Below the pieces are notes generated by a model that saw only the letters and a program-made list of their open reading frames with translations, was not told the DNA's origin and made no database searches. This document shows, in pieces, positions 14,797 to 23,814 of a DNA stretch of 43,648 nt. How positions within the stretch are numbered: position 1 is the stretch's first letter; the number at the start of each line of letters is the position of its first letter. Position numbers and translations under genes: made by a program. Source of the stretch: JAVBRU01 sp031547595 (GTDB lineage: Bacteria; Bacillota; Clostridia; Christensenellales; Aristaeellaceae); the NCBI GenBank assembly GCA_031547595.1, contig JAVBRU010000078.1, positions 1 through 43,648 of the forward strand. Direction: 5' to 3'.

Positions 14797-17700
14797 ATGA
14801 GATCATCAAAGTATTTGTGTGTTGCGCTGCTTGCGGCCGCGCTGCTGTTGGTGCTTCTTCCGGCGCTTGCCACGCCCGCCCATGCAGACACCGTAAGTTA
14901 CACCGGCGTCAGCCAAAACGGGGGCGATGGCGTTGCTACCACAGAGCTTTATTTACACTTTAGCGCCGACCCCGGAGCGATAGCAGCAAACGATATTGCA
15001 CTGTATCCACAAAGCCCTGTTCAGCAAAGCGTAGTCATAGGGGCAGTGACTGGGGCTGGAACGACTCGCACGCTGACTGTTTCGGGAATTGCAATTACTG
15101 GTGGCGGCACGTCGGGGATAATTATGGTAATGGTTAAAGGCACGACTGCGGCAGGAACCACGGTTGTGCAAACACCCGCTGGCCCACCTTTATCCGTCAG
15201 GGTATACATTACGCCGCCAACCTACACCGTCACCTTCTCTGTGGTGGGCGGCGCAGGCGGCACCCTCACCGCCAAGGACGGCGGCATGTCCAGCGGCACG
15301 TCCATAACCTCCGGCACGCAGGTTGCGCAGGGCCGGACTGTTTATTTTGAGGCCACCCCCGATGCGGGCATGCGCATCAAAAGCTTTACTGTCAACGGGC
15401 AACCCCAAACGCTTGCAGGAAATGGTTACACGCACAACAACCTCTCGGCAGCCCTCACCGTGACGGTGGAGTTTGAGAATGACGTGCCACCGGATCCGCA
15501 TTACCAGGTTGCCTTCAGGATCCAAAAAGATGGCCAAGCCTGGAGCGACCACGCAAAGACCTTTACGCTCCATAACATCAACGACGCGGCCAAAAGTTAC
15601 CCGATCACCGCCAGCGGCAATACAATCAGCTTCAGTGTGCCAAGCGGCAGCTATGCCCTGTACGAGGATAATTCCTCAAACGGAATAACATTTTCCATTG
15701 GCAAAGCTGACACGATTAGTATGCTCAACTATTACACCATCCGGTTTTCCGTCCAGGATGACCCTGATGGCACCTCCAGCGGCAGCACCACCAGCGCCAC
15801 CTATGGCGGTGCGCCCATCAGCAGCGGCGCTGTGGTGCTGGCCGGCCAATCACTGGCCATCACCGTGGCGGCCAAGGGATCCGATACCTACGAATACGCC
15901 TGGTATGGCAAATTGGATCAATCGGGCGCAATCGGGCAACGGATATCCAACGCAACCACCGCTGTTTTGGAAAACAGCCTCCTTTCCACCGCCGTAAATG
16001 TTTCCTGCACGGTCAAAGGCATCACAAAGCCGCCGGTCTACGGCGTAACGCTGTATGTCTACAAAGACAATGCGGCGTGGAGCGGGCATGGCAAAACCTT
16101 CTCCCTGAAGAAAAGCGGCAACGAAGCGGAGACGGTGCTGCTAACCGGTACGGGCAGCGGCCTGACAGGCGAAGCGACTGTCGGCAACTGGAAGGTATAT
16201 GATACCGACGGCGACACGGGCGTCACCCTCACCATCACGGACGCGGATGGCACCGCCTTTGTGAACTACTACACCATCCGCTATTCCACCCTCAACGCCG
16301 GAACAGCAAAAAACTCCGCCATCACAGCAACCTATGACGGCGATGGGCTGGGGGAACCCATTGTCCTTGCCGGAAAAAAGCTGATGCTCACCGCCGTACC
16401 AAACATCACCGGCATCCCCGAGGGGACGATCATCAGCCATACCTACGCCTGGTATGGCACGGCAAGCGGCACAGACGCCTCCTATTCCACCACCGTCAAT
16501 GCCCCGGTGGATGCTCTTTGCATCGTGACGGGCACGACGCGGTACGCTGTCCATCTTGGTGTTTACAAAGACGGGCAGGAATGGGCAAATAGCGGGAAAA
16601 GCTATACGCTGAAGCTGGCAAGCGATGAATCCGTCACAGCGACCATGTCCCCCATTCAGGGTACTGGAGCATTTTCGCAGATTATGGACAATGGCGTTTG
16701 GATAATATATGAGAACGGCAACTATACCGGCCGGACCATATTCGTTAACAACGCCGGGACCAGCAGCTTTCTTTATTATTGCACCCTCTCCTATTCGGCG
16801 ATAGACGCCGGATTGGCAAGCGGCTCCACCATCAGTGCGCTGTACAACGGCAAGGCCATAGCAAGCGGCAGTGTTGTGCTTTGCGGCAATACATTGGCTG
16901 TCACTGCCGCAGGCACAGGCGCAGGCGCGGCGGGCTATTCTTATGCCTGGGGCGGCACCGCCAGCGGAACCGGCGCGGTATATACCTACGCCCTGCCGCA
17001 AACACACACAAGCGCGGTGAATGCCGTTTGCACGGTGACAGGCTTGCCCGCAATATCCGGCACGGCCGTGCTTGCCATCGATCCCGCGGCAGGCGCATTG
17101 ACGGCTTCTGTGAATGGCGGCAGCGGAACATACAGCTACGCCTGGGCAGTGGCAGGGCAGGAGGCAACGCTGAACGGCACGGCAAACGGCAGCACCTACA
17201 CCCCCGCCGCGTCCGAGCTTGGAAAACTCATCACCTGCACTATCACAAAGGACGGCACCGTGGGCGAGCTGACAAAAAGCGAAACAGTATACAAGGTTGC
17301 CGTAACGCCAAGCGGCAATGTGGGGGCCGACGCGGCCTCCATCGCCAGCCCGTATGGCAAAGCGGGCGACACGGTGAATATTGCGTACACTTTGGGCACT
17401 TCCGGCACGCTCTCTAACAGCGTAGCCTTCACAGGCGGCCCGGTGACGGATAGTGGCACCAGCCCCGCCACCTACGTTATCACGGCGGCGGATGCAGCGA
17501 ACGGCGTTGTCACCCTCACTGCCACATTCACGCACACCGATATCCCGCCCATTGACGGCACGCTGGAGGCGCTTTCGGTTGACCCCTCCAACGGCAAACT
17601 GACAGCGACAGTCAGCGGCGGCAGCGGCACGTATATCTACACATGGACAGTGGACGGGCAAAGCGTGGGCAGTAACAACACCTATACCCCAAAGGCTGCA

Positions 17701-18855
17701 GACCTTGGCAAGCTAATCACCTGCACCGTCACAAAAGATATCACAGTGAACGAGTTGACCGAGAGCGTAATAGTGTATAAAACGCTGGTGTTCCCAATCG
17801 ACGATGTGGGTACAGACGCTGTCATTATCAAGCAAGCCTACGGAAAAGCGGGGGACAGCCTGAAAATTGCCTACACCGTGGACGGCTCCGGCACGCTTTC
17901 CAACACCGTTTCGTTTACCGGCGGCGCGGTTGCAGACAGCGGCATCAGCCCCGCCACCTACGTTATCGCGGCGGCGGATGCCAGGCAGGGCATCATCACC
18001 CTCACGGCCACATTTACGCACAGCAACAAGCAATATGCCGTCATATATGACCTGAATGGCGGCAAGGGCACCGCCCCTGTTGAAGCAACCATGGAGAAGA
18101 ATACGGTGTTCGCCGCTGCGGCGACAACCGGCATCACCGCCCCAGCCGGAAAGAAGTTCAAGGAATGGAACACCCAGAAGGACGGAAAGGGCGCAAAATA
18201 TGCGCCGGGCAGCCCCATCACAATGCCCGAAGGTGACTTGACGCTGTATGCCATATGGGCTAATAAACCCGCTCCCTCTACGCCCGCGCCCAAGGAGGCT
18301 TTCTTCAGGGATGTGGATGCAAGCGACGGCTTTTATGATGCCGTATACTATGTCTACATAAACGGCCTGATGGATAGCACGGGTGATGCGCCGCTGCTGT
18401 TTAGCCCTGATACTGCCCTGACGCGCGCAGAAGCCATCCTGGCGCTGTACCGCATGGCAGGCAGCCCGGACGCAGCGGATAGTACCCATCCTTTTGCCGA
18501 TGTGTCCGCGGGCAAGGCGTACACCGATGCCGTAAAATGGGCGGTGGCAAACGGCATCCTATCGGATAACGACAGCCACACCTTCGCCCCGGAGGACAGT
18601 ATCACAAGGGAAGCGCTGGCCGCCCTGATGCACGCATACCAGCGCTTCACCGGCGAGACCCTGCCGGAGGCCATGGAATACAGCAAGTTTGCCGATTGGG
18701 ACAATATCAGCAGCTGGGCACAGCAAGCGGCAGAAGCACTGGCCCGCCAGGGCATCATGAGCCCAAAACCCGGCAATCTGTTTGACCCGCTAGGCGAGGT
18801 GAGCCGCGCGGAGTTTGCGGTGATGCTGCACAGGGTTTTAACAGAACCGTCCTAA
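14797..18855 (+). CDS. Large secreted repeat protein with C-terminal SLH anchor
   Basis: A 1352-residue surface protein. The signal peptide cleaves after AHA (residue 30). An InlB-B-like beta module spans about 145-228. Three related modules starting near 237, 415 and 583 share V-Y-K-D-G-x-x-W-S-x-x-G-K-[TS]-[FY]-[ST]-L and an NYYTIR(F/Y)S linker. Two Ig-like modules near 753 and 919 share GGSGTY-x-Y-x-W and SELGKLITCTVTKD. A Listeria-Bacteroides repeat follows at about 1080-1155 (YDLNGGKGTAP ... WNTQKDGKGAKYAPG). Three S-layer homology domains (about 1168-1350, FRDVDASDGFYDAVYYVYINGLM and so on) would bind wall polysaccharide. AAGGAGG precedes the ATG. It is probably an adhesin or structural surface fibre; no enzyme domain is seen. 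Confidence 0.9.
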   Translation: MRSSKYLCVALLAAALLLVLLPALATPAHADTVSYTGVSQNGGDGVATTELYLHFSADPGAIAANDIALYPQSPVQQSVVIGAVTGAGTTRTLTVSGIAITGGGTSGIIMVMVKGTTAAGTTVVQTPAGPPLSVRVYITPPTYTVTFSVVGGAGGTLTAKDGGMSSGTSITSGTQVAQGRTVYFEATPDAGMRIKSFTVNGQPQTLAGNGYTHNNLSAALTVTVEFENDVPPDPHYQVAFRIQKDGQAWSDHAKTFTLHNINDAAKSYPITASGNTISFSVPSGSYALYEDNSSNGITFSIGKADTISMLNYYTIRFSVQDDPDGTSSGSTTSATYGGAPISSGAVVLAGQSLAITVAAKGSDTYEYAWYGKLDQSGAIGQRISNATTAVLENSLLSTAVNVSCTVKGITKPPVYGVTLYVYKDNAAWSGHGKTFSLKKSGNEAETVLLTGTGSGLTGEATVGNWKVYDTDGDTGVTLTITDADGTAFVNYYTIRYSTLNAGTAKNSAITATYDGDGLGEPIVLAGKKLMLTAVPNITGIPEGTIISHTYAWYGTASGTDASYSTTVNAPVDALCIVTGTTRYAVHLGVYKDGQEWANSGKSYTLKLASDESVTATMSPIQGTGAFSQIMDNGVWIIYENGNYTGRTIFVNNAGTSSFLYYCTLSYSAIDAGLASGSTISALYNGKAIASGSVVLCGNTLAVTAAGTGAGAAGYSYAWGGTASGTGAVYTYALPQTHTSAVNAVCTVTGLPAISGTAVLAIDPAAGALTASVNGGSGTYSYAWAVAGQEATLNGTANGSTYTPAASELGKLITCTITKDGTVGELTKSETVYKVAVTPSGNVGADAASIASPYGKAGDTVNIAYTLGTSGTLSNSVAFTGGPVTDSGTSPATYVITAADAANGVVTLTATFTHTDIPPIDGTLEALSVDPSNGKLTATVSGGSGTYIYTWTVDGQSVGSNNTYTPKAADLGKLITCTVTKDITVNELTESVIVYKTLVFPIDDVGTDAVIIKQAYGKAGDSLKIAYTVDGSGTLSNTVSFTGGAVADSGISPATYVIAAADARQGIITLTATFTHSNKQYAVIYDLNGGKGTAPVEATMEKNTVFAAAATTGITAPAGKKFKEWNTQKDGKGAKYAPGSPITMPEGDLTLYAIWANKPAPSTPAPKEAFFRDVDASDGFYDAVYYVYINGLMDSTGDAPLLFSPDTALTRAEAILALYRMAGSPDAADSTHPFADVSAGKAYTDAVKWAVANGILSDNDSHTFAPEDSITREALAALMHAYQRFTGETLPEAMEYSKFADWDNISSWAQQAAEALARQGIMSPKPGNLFDPLGEVSRAEFAVMLHRVLTEPS

Positions 18856-18861
18856 CGGATG

Positions 18862-18928
18862 CAGATTTCGCCGGATGGCTGCAGATTTCGCAAGAACCCT
18901 TGACAACCCCGCAAGCATATGATATGTT
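18862..18928 (+). promoter_or_regulatory. LytTR-type operator pair and promoter, module 2
   Basis: Direct repeats CAGATTTCGCCGGA (18862) and CAGATTTCGCAAGA (18882) are 20 bp apart. TTGACA at 18900-18905 and TATGTT at 18923-18928 are 17 bp apart. The distance from the second repeat to the -35 (15 bp between ATTTCG and TTGACA starts) is the same as in module 1. Confidence 0.8.
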
Positions 18929-18937
18929 TGATCTAGC

Positions 18938-18971
18938 GCAGAAAGCTTTTATGGCTTTCTGTTTTTGTTTA
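18938..18971 (+). terminator. Terminator-like leader hairpin, module 2
   Basis: GCAGAAAGC (18938-18946) pairs with GCTTTCTGT (18954-18962, one G-T pair) and is followed by TTTTGTTTA. Stem sequence, tail and position relative to the promoter match module 1. Confidence 0.7.
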
Positions 18972-18997
18972 TCAAGAATAGTTGGAGGTAATGAAGC

Positions 18998-21196
18998 ATG
19001 CGTAAAGGTTTGCTGGTATGTCTGGCATTGCTGCTGTCCTGTTGCTGCGCCCTGGCGGAAGGCCCCTATGCCGACCCTGATGACATCACCTGTGCAAAAC
19101 TCGGCTACACCCCGGACGTGCCCATCACCCAGTACGAGTTCTATAGCGCCCTGCATGCCGCGCTGCTGATCGAGCAGGACGCGGCGGCACTGACCGCGCT
19201 GGCGGACAAAAATGCCTTTGAGAACCTCGCGCCGCTGCCGCTTGAAGGCTATGCGCCGGAAGCGCCCATTGCCAACGAAACGCTGGTAACCGTGCTGCGC
19301 AATGTGTTTGAGCTGGAGGCGGACAACAGCATCCTGGCCGCATGGTGCGCAAGGTATCAGGATGCAGAGAATTACACCTGTGATCAGGCGCTGGAAATCA
19401 TCCGCCTGCTGATCGCACAGGGTTCCTCTGTGACGCTCAAAATCGGCATTGCAGTCTCTCCCTCCGCATCTGTTTTTACCCGTGATGAGGTGGTTTTCAC
19501 AAGCTACGTCACCGCCAGCGAAGGCAGCTTGCAATATCAATGGTACAAGGACGGTGCAGCCCTGAAGGGTGCAACGCAAAAGGCCCTGACCATTGATGCC
19601 GCCAAATTAACCGATGCGGGTAGCTATATGTGCCGCGTCACGCTGACACAGCCAAACAGAACGGCCAAGGCAGGCAGCGCACCCATCGTGCTGCAGGTGT
19701 CCAAACGCACACTGGACACGCCCACCGGCCTTGCTGTCAGCGAAGGCGGCACCTTCAGGTGGAACGCTGTGCCCAATGCCACTGGATATCAAATTTCTGT
19801 GGATGGCAACATCGTTGGCACTTCGGCCGCGCCATCCTTCGATCTCGAAACCGCCAAATGGAACGCTGACACGTATATCATATCTGTGATTGCGCTGGGT
19901 GATGAGGATTATTACGATTCCGCGCCCGCCAGCATCGGCCACATCATTAGTCTGCCACAGCTGCCCGCGCCCACCGGCGTAGCCATCGACATAGAAGGCA
20001 CCCTCAGCTGGGACGCAGTGCCCGGCTCTACAGGCTATGTGGTTTATGTGAATGGAACAGTGTCGGACACCACAACAGATACCTACTTAAACATACACCC
20101 TGTCGGGTGGGACGCAGGCACATACATCGTATCTGTGATTGCGCTGGGCAATGCCAGTTTTAACAACTCGGCGCCTGCCCAAATCCCTTTTATCGTGCCC
20201 AAGTACGATTTGGATGCCCCATACCAGCTAACCATCACGCTGGACGGTTACGCAACTTGGCAACAGATGTCCCTGGCCAGTGGCTATCGGATTACAGTGA
20301 ACGGGACGTCCACAGTCCTGGATAGCTCGGCCACCTCGTTTAACCTGATGGCGGACGGATGGCGCAAGGGCTTGTTTAACGTGTCCATCATTTCACTGGG
20401 CGACGCCAATTTTAACGACTCCTCCGAAGCAACTGCCAGCTACCTCTTTCCCAAGAAGGTGCTGGACAAGCCCGTCATCACCAATATCACCACGAACGGT
20501 ATCTTAAGCTGGGATGCGGTGCCCCATGCGTCCGGCTATAAAATCGAAGTAGATGGTTCCTACCACGGCACAACGGCACTCACTTCCTACGATCTGGACA
20601 TCGCCTATTGGGAGGTGAAAGTGCATTCGATCAGGCTCTATGCACTCGGCGATGAGAATTACGAAGACAGCGCGTTTTCGCCGGCGGGTTACGTTATCAA
20701 AAAGTCAAACCTGCGCACGCCCACTAGCCTTTCTGTCAGCAAGGGTGTTGCGAGCTGGGATGCCGTGCCCTATGCCCCGGCGGGATATGAAGTGTCTGTT
20801 GACGGCAGTGTTGTGGGCACGACGATGGCAACCTCTTACGATCTGGCCCCGGGCGCATGGGCTGTGGGCACATACACGGTGTCTGTACGTGCGCTGGGTG
20901 ATGCGAGCTACAACACCTCAGCCGCCGCAACCTTTAGCTACACCATCGCCAAGCTGCAAAAGATAACCACATACACGCATAACCGTATTTCGAAGCGGAT
21001 CACGTGGAATGCAATTACGGGCGCAACGCAGTATGTGGTGACAAACACAGCGACAGGCGTTTCCCGCACCGTGACTGACGCACTGGTCATCGTATGGACT
21101 GACGCCGTGTCAGACGTCGATGGGCTCACCATCGTTGCGCAGGCACCAGGCAACCCGGATTATCGGGATTCCGATCCAATAACCTTATACTGGTAA
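18998..21196 (+). CDS. Secreted protein with six fibronectin-III-like repeats
   Basis: A 732-residue exported protein. The signal peptide is MRKGLLVCLALLLSCCCALA. Residues about 25-145 look like degenerate SLH repeats (LGYTPDVPITQYEFYSALHAALL; ANETLVTVLRNVFELE), so it may also be wall-anchored, at the N-terminus. An Ig-like domain follows (about 150-235, QYQWYKDGAALKGATQKAL ... DAGSYMCRV). Six tandem modules of about 82 residues begin near 239, 322, 404, 488, 571 and 652, with W-[DN]-A-V-P-x-A-x-G-Y and ALGD-x-x-[YF]-x-[DN]-S; the sixth is divergent. GGAGG precedes the ATG at 18998. It shares the promoter module of the SLH protein upstream and is likely co-regulated with it. Confidence 0.88.
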   Translation: MRKGLLVCLALLLSCCCALAEGPYADPDDITCAKLGYTPDVPITQYEFYSALHAALLIEQDAAALTALADKNAFENLAPLPLEGYAPEAPIANETLVTVLRNVFELEADNSILAAWCARYQDAENYTCDQALEIIRLLIAQGSSVTLKIGIAVSPSASVFTRDEVVFTSYVTASEGSLQYQWYKDGAALKGATQKALTIDAAKLTDAGSYMCRVTLTQPNRTAKAGSAPIVLQVSKRTLDTPTGLAVSEGGTFRWNAVPNATGYQISVDGNIVGTSAAPSFDLETAKWNADTYIISVIALGDEDYYDSAPASIGHIISLPQLPAPTGVAIDIEGTLSWDAVPGSTGYVVYVNGTVSDTTTDTYLNIHPVGWDAGTYIVSVIALGNASFNNSAPAQIPFIVPKYDLDAPYQLTITLDGYATWQQMSLASGYRITVNGTSTVLDSSATSFNLMADGWRKGLFNVSIISLGDANFNDSSEATASYLFPKKVLDKPVITNITTNGILSWDAVPHASGYKIEVDGSYHGTTALTSYDLDIAYWEVKVHSIRLYALGDENYEDSAFSPAGYVIKKSNLRTPTSLSVSKGVASWDAVPYAPAGYEVSVDGSVVGTTMATSYDLAPGAWAVGTYTVSVRALGDASYNTSAAATFSYTIAKLQKITTYTHNRISKRITWNAITGATQYVVTNTATGVSRTVTDALVIVWTDAVSDVDGLTIVAQAPGNPDYRDSDPITLYW

Positions 21197-21221
21197 TGCA
21201 AGCAAAAAAATGGCCATCAAA

Positions 21222-21246
21222 AAACCTCCTGCCCGGCAGGAGGTTT
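21222..21246. terminator. Bidirectional intrinsic terminator
   Basis: AAACCTCCTGCC and GGCAGGAGGTTT form a near-perfect palindrome between two convergent genes. On the minus strand the stem is followed by TTTTTT; on the plus strand by TTTCTTG. It should end both the fibronectin-repeat gene and the sugar-isomerase-like gene. Confidence 0.85.
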
Positions 21247-21257
21247 CTTGATGTGCT

Positions 21258-22052
21258 TTACCGCAGGCTCTCTATGCTCATCCACGCCAGCTCCAGCGGG
21301 TCTTGGTCGTACCAGTCGTCCTGTTCCACAATCAGCCACCCGGCCCCCGCCTCCTTGGCGGCGGCAACCAGCCCGGGCACATCCTGGCTGCCATGGCCGA
21401 CCGGGCGGTACTGGAATGCCACGCCTTCATCCGCCGCAGCCGCGCCGCCAATCAGCGCGTAGGGGTTGCCCTCGCCCTTATTGCCCACAAAATCCTTGAT
21501 GTGCACAAGCGGCGCGCGCCCGGCATATTTGCGGATGTAGGCAGCAGGGTCTTCCCCGGCGTACTTCACCCAGCAGGTGTCAATCTCTGTTTGCAAAATA
21601 TCCGCAGGGATGGCCTGATACAGAAAATCCAGCCCATAGACGCCGGACACAGTGCAGAACTCAAAATCGTGATTGTGATATAAAAGCGTGATGCCACCCG
21701 CCTTGCACAGCGTGCCAAACTGGTGGATGGTATTCAGCACCGCCGCAAAGCCCGCCGCGCCGGGGCGCTGGGTGTCATCCAGATAGGGCACGGCAATGTA
21801 TTTGCAGCCGATGGCCTGGTGATAGGCGATGGTGCCGGGCATGTCCTTCTCAATCAGCTGCATGGGCACATGGCTGGATACCGCCACAAGCCCGGCCTCG
21901 TCCAGTATACGGCGCACGTTATCCGCGCTGTAGCCATAAAAACCCGCAAACTCCACCCCTTCGTAGCCCAGCTTTTTCAGGCTGTGCAGCACACCCGGCA
22001 AATCCTGCTGCGCGGCCTCCCGCGCGGAGTATAATTGATAGGCGATACGCAT
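21258..22052 (-). CDS. Sugar phosphate isomerase/epimerase-like TIM barrel
   Basis: A 264-residue protein of the xylose-isomerase-like/AP-endonuclease-2 fold. It begins MRIAYQLYSARE and has GYEGVEFAGFYG, the metal-binding strands YHNHDFEF (around 145) and TEIDTCWV (around 180), HIKDF (around 206), and a glutamate near the C-terminus (LIVEQDDW). These are the usual His/Asp/Glu metal ligands of sugar isomerases and of inosose dehydratase-like enzymes; the substrate cannot be read from sequence. GGAGGAACACGCC precedes the ATG. It is divergent from the tandem esterase genes. Confidence 0.85.
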   Translation of the reverse strand: MRIAYQLYSAREAAQQDLPGVLHSLKKLGYEGVEFAGFYGYSADNVRRILDEAGLVAVSSHVPMQLIEKDMPGTIAYHQAIGCKYIAVPYLDDTQRPGAAGFAAVLNTIHQFGTLCKAGGITLLYHNHDFEFCTVSGVYGLDFLYQAIPADILQTEIDTCWVKYAGEDPAAYIRKYAGRAPLVHIKDFVGNKGEGNPYALIGGAAAADEGVAFQYRPVGHGSQDVPGLVAAAKEAGAGWLIVEQDDWYDQDPLELAWMSIESLR

Positions 22053-22095
22053 GGCGTGTTCCTCCTTGATTGTTCAAAAGTTGTATTCCAATGAT

Positions 22096-22124
22096 AGTAT
22101 ACAACAATATACCGTATTTGTCAT
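22096..22124 (-). promoter_or_regulatory. Promoter of the isomerase-like gene
   Basis: On the minus strand ATGACA (22119-22124) and TATACT (22096-22101) are 17 bp apart. Confidence 0.7.
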
Positions 22125-22168
22125 GCCAAATTGCACAGGGAAAGTGACAAAAATGCGCATGCCTTGCC

Positions 22169-22197
22169 TTGCTTCTGCAGGCAGGAGGTGGTATAAT
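22169..22197 (+). promoter_or_regulatory. Promoter of the tandem esterase genes
   Basis: A perfect TATAAT (22192-22197) with a TGG extension is preceded at 17 bp by TTGCTT (22169-22174). Confidence 0.7.
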
Positions 22198-22229
22198 CAG
22201 GCGCAGAACCCACAAAGGAGGGCATTGTT

Positions 22230-23024
22230 TTGGCGTTATTGCATGTGACCTACCGTTCCCAAATACTGCACATGAATGTGGATATGGATGTCATTTTGCC
22301 CGAGCAGGCCAAGGGCCAGATCGGCATGGAAAACGTCGCGGGCGCAACCTACCCAACGCTCTACCTCTTGCACGGCATGAGCGACGACCACACCACCTGG
22401 CAGCGCCGCACATCGATCGAACGCTACGCCGCGGGCAAAAACCTGGCGGTTGTGATGCCCAGCACCGATCACGGCTGGTACACCGACGGGCCGTTTGGCA
22501 CGGATTATTGGCAATTTATCTCCGAAGAGCTGCCCGCCATCTGCCGCAATATGTTCCCGCACATGAGCAGGCGCCGGGAGGATACTTTTGTGGCGGGGCT
22601 CAGCATGGGCGGCTATGGTGCGCTCAAGTGCGGCCTTCGCGCCAGCGACGTGTTTTCGTACGCGGCGGGCCTGTCCAGCGCGGCAGATATCGTGGATGTG
22701 GTGTACAACGTCGATGTAAGCCGCAACCGCGATTATTGGGAGAATAATTTTGGCCCCGCGGCGGGGATTGAAGGCTCTTTTAACGACCTGTTTGCCGCGG
22801 CGGAGGACCTCAAAAAAGAAGACCCGCACAAGGTGAAGTTTTACATGTGGTGCGGCACGGAGGATTTCCTCTACCACCAGAACGTCAAGCTACGCGATCA
22901 CTTGAGCGCGCTGGGTTTCGACCTCGTGTACGAAGAAGCCCCCGGCAACCACAGCTGGCACCACTGGGACGAGAAAATCCGCACGGTGCTCGACTGGCTG
23001 CCGCTTGGCAAGGAGGGCATATAA
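22230..23024 (+). CDS. Esterase, EstA/S-formylglutathione hydrolase-like (first of pair)
   Basis: A 264-residue alpha/beta-hydrolase of the esterase D/tributyrin-esterase group. Oxyanion-side LLHGMSDDHTTW, nucleophile elbow GLSMGG (Ser near 130), Asp in WCGTEDF and His in GNHSWHHW form the expected triad. It has no signal peptide, so it is cytoplasmic. Translation appears to start at a TTG (22230), with AAAGGAGG about seven bases upstream; no ATG with a site fits. It is a paralogue of the next gene. The likely substrates are short-chain esters or acetylated sugars; this is inference. Confidence 0.87.
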   Translation: MALLHVTYRSQILHMNVDMDVILPEQAKGQIGMENVAGATYPTLYLLHGMSDDHTTWQRRTSIERYAAGKNLAVVMPSTDHGWYTDGPFGTDYWQFISEELPAICRNMFPHMSRRREDTFVAGLSMGGYGALKCGLRASDVFSYAAGLSSAADIVDVVYNVDVSRNRDYWENNFGPAAGIEGSFNDLFAAAEDLKKEDPHKVKFYMWCGTEDFLYHQNVKLRDHLSALGFDLVYEEAPGNHSWHHWDEKIRTVLDWLPLGKEGI

Positions 23025-23025
23025 C

Positions 23026-23796
23026 ATGGCGATTGTCAACATCCATTACTTCTCCCATGCGCTGGGCATGAACACCGTGGCCGATGTGATTGTGCCCCAG
23101 GCCATCGATTGCGGCAACCAGAAGCCCCTGCCGGTATTGTGGCTGCTGCACGGCATGTTTGGCAACCATGCCGATTGGACGCGCCGCACCGCCATTGAGC
23201 GCTATGTGGCGCCCTATGGCATCGCGGTGGTGATGCCCTCCGCCTACAACAGCATGTATGTGGATATGGCGCACGGCGGCAAGTTTTATACGTATATCAG
23301 CCAGGAATTGCCCCAGCTGATGCGCAGCTTTTTCAATTTTTCGGATCAGCGCGAGGCCAACTTCATCGCAGGGCTCAGCATGGGCGGCGCGGGCAGCATG
23401 CTGATGGGTTTGGCCAATCCGCAGCAATACAGCGCTATCGGCTGCCTGTCTGCCGGGGCGATCAACCGCACGCCGGACGCGCAGAAGCACCCGCACCACA
23501 TCGCGGTGTATGGCGAGGAGCCCATCGAGGGCACATATAAAGACCCGTACCACAGCGCGCGCCAGATCATCCTGACCGGCGCACCCGCGCCCCGCATCTA
23601 TCACGCCTGCGGCAAGGATGATTTTTTGCTGGCAAGCGCCCATGAAACACGCGACTTCTTCCAGGCCATCCCCGGCAACCCCTTTGATTATACCTATGAA
23701 GAAGATAAGGGTGCCCACACCTGGAGCTATTGGGACACCCACATTCAACACTTTATACAGTTTTTGAACTTGCCCGAAACGAAGGAATACTGTTGA
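23026..23796 (+). CDS. Esterase, EstA-like (second of pair)
   Basis: A 256-residue paralogue of the preceding gene, with LLHGMFGNHADW, GLSMGGAGS and a C-terminal histidine in KGAHTWSYWD. The Asp appears in CGKDDFL. The ATG at 23026 is one base past the stop of the first esterase, and the ribosome binding site AAGGAGG lies inside that gene, so the two are translationally coupled. The pair's arrangement suggests tandem duplication followed by divergence. Confidence 0.88.
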   Translation: MAIVNIHYFSHALGMNTVADVIVPQAIDCGNQKPLPVLWLLHGMFGNHADWTRRTAIERYVAPYGIAVVMPSAYNSMYVDMAHGGKFYTYISQELPQLMRSFFNFSDQREANFIAGLSMGGAGSMLMGLANPQQYSAIGCLSAGAINRTPDAQKHPHHIAVYGEEPIEGTYKDPYHSARQIILTGAPAPRIYHACGKDDFLLASAHETRDFFQAIPGNPFDYTYEEDKGAHTWSYWDTHIQHFIQFLNLPETKEYC

Positions 23797-23814
23797 GACG
23801 AAGGACGCTGGGGA

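Noticed and set aside
19713..21190. Tandem repeats as a CRISPR array
   Set aside because: The periodicity of about 246 bp is that of fibronectin-like protein modules in an open frame; there are no short identical repeats with unique spacers, and no cas genes.
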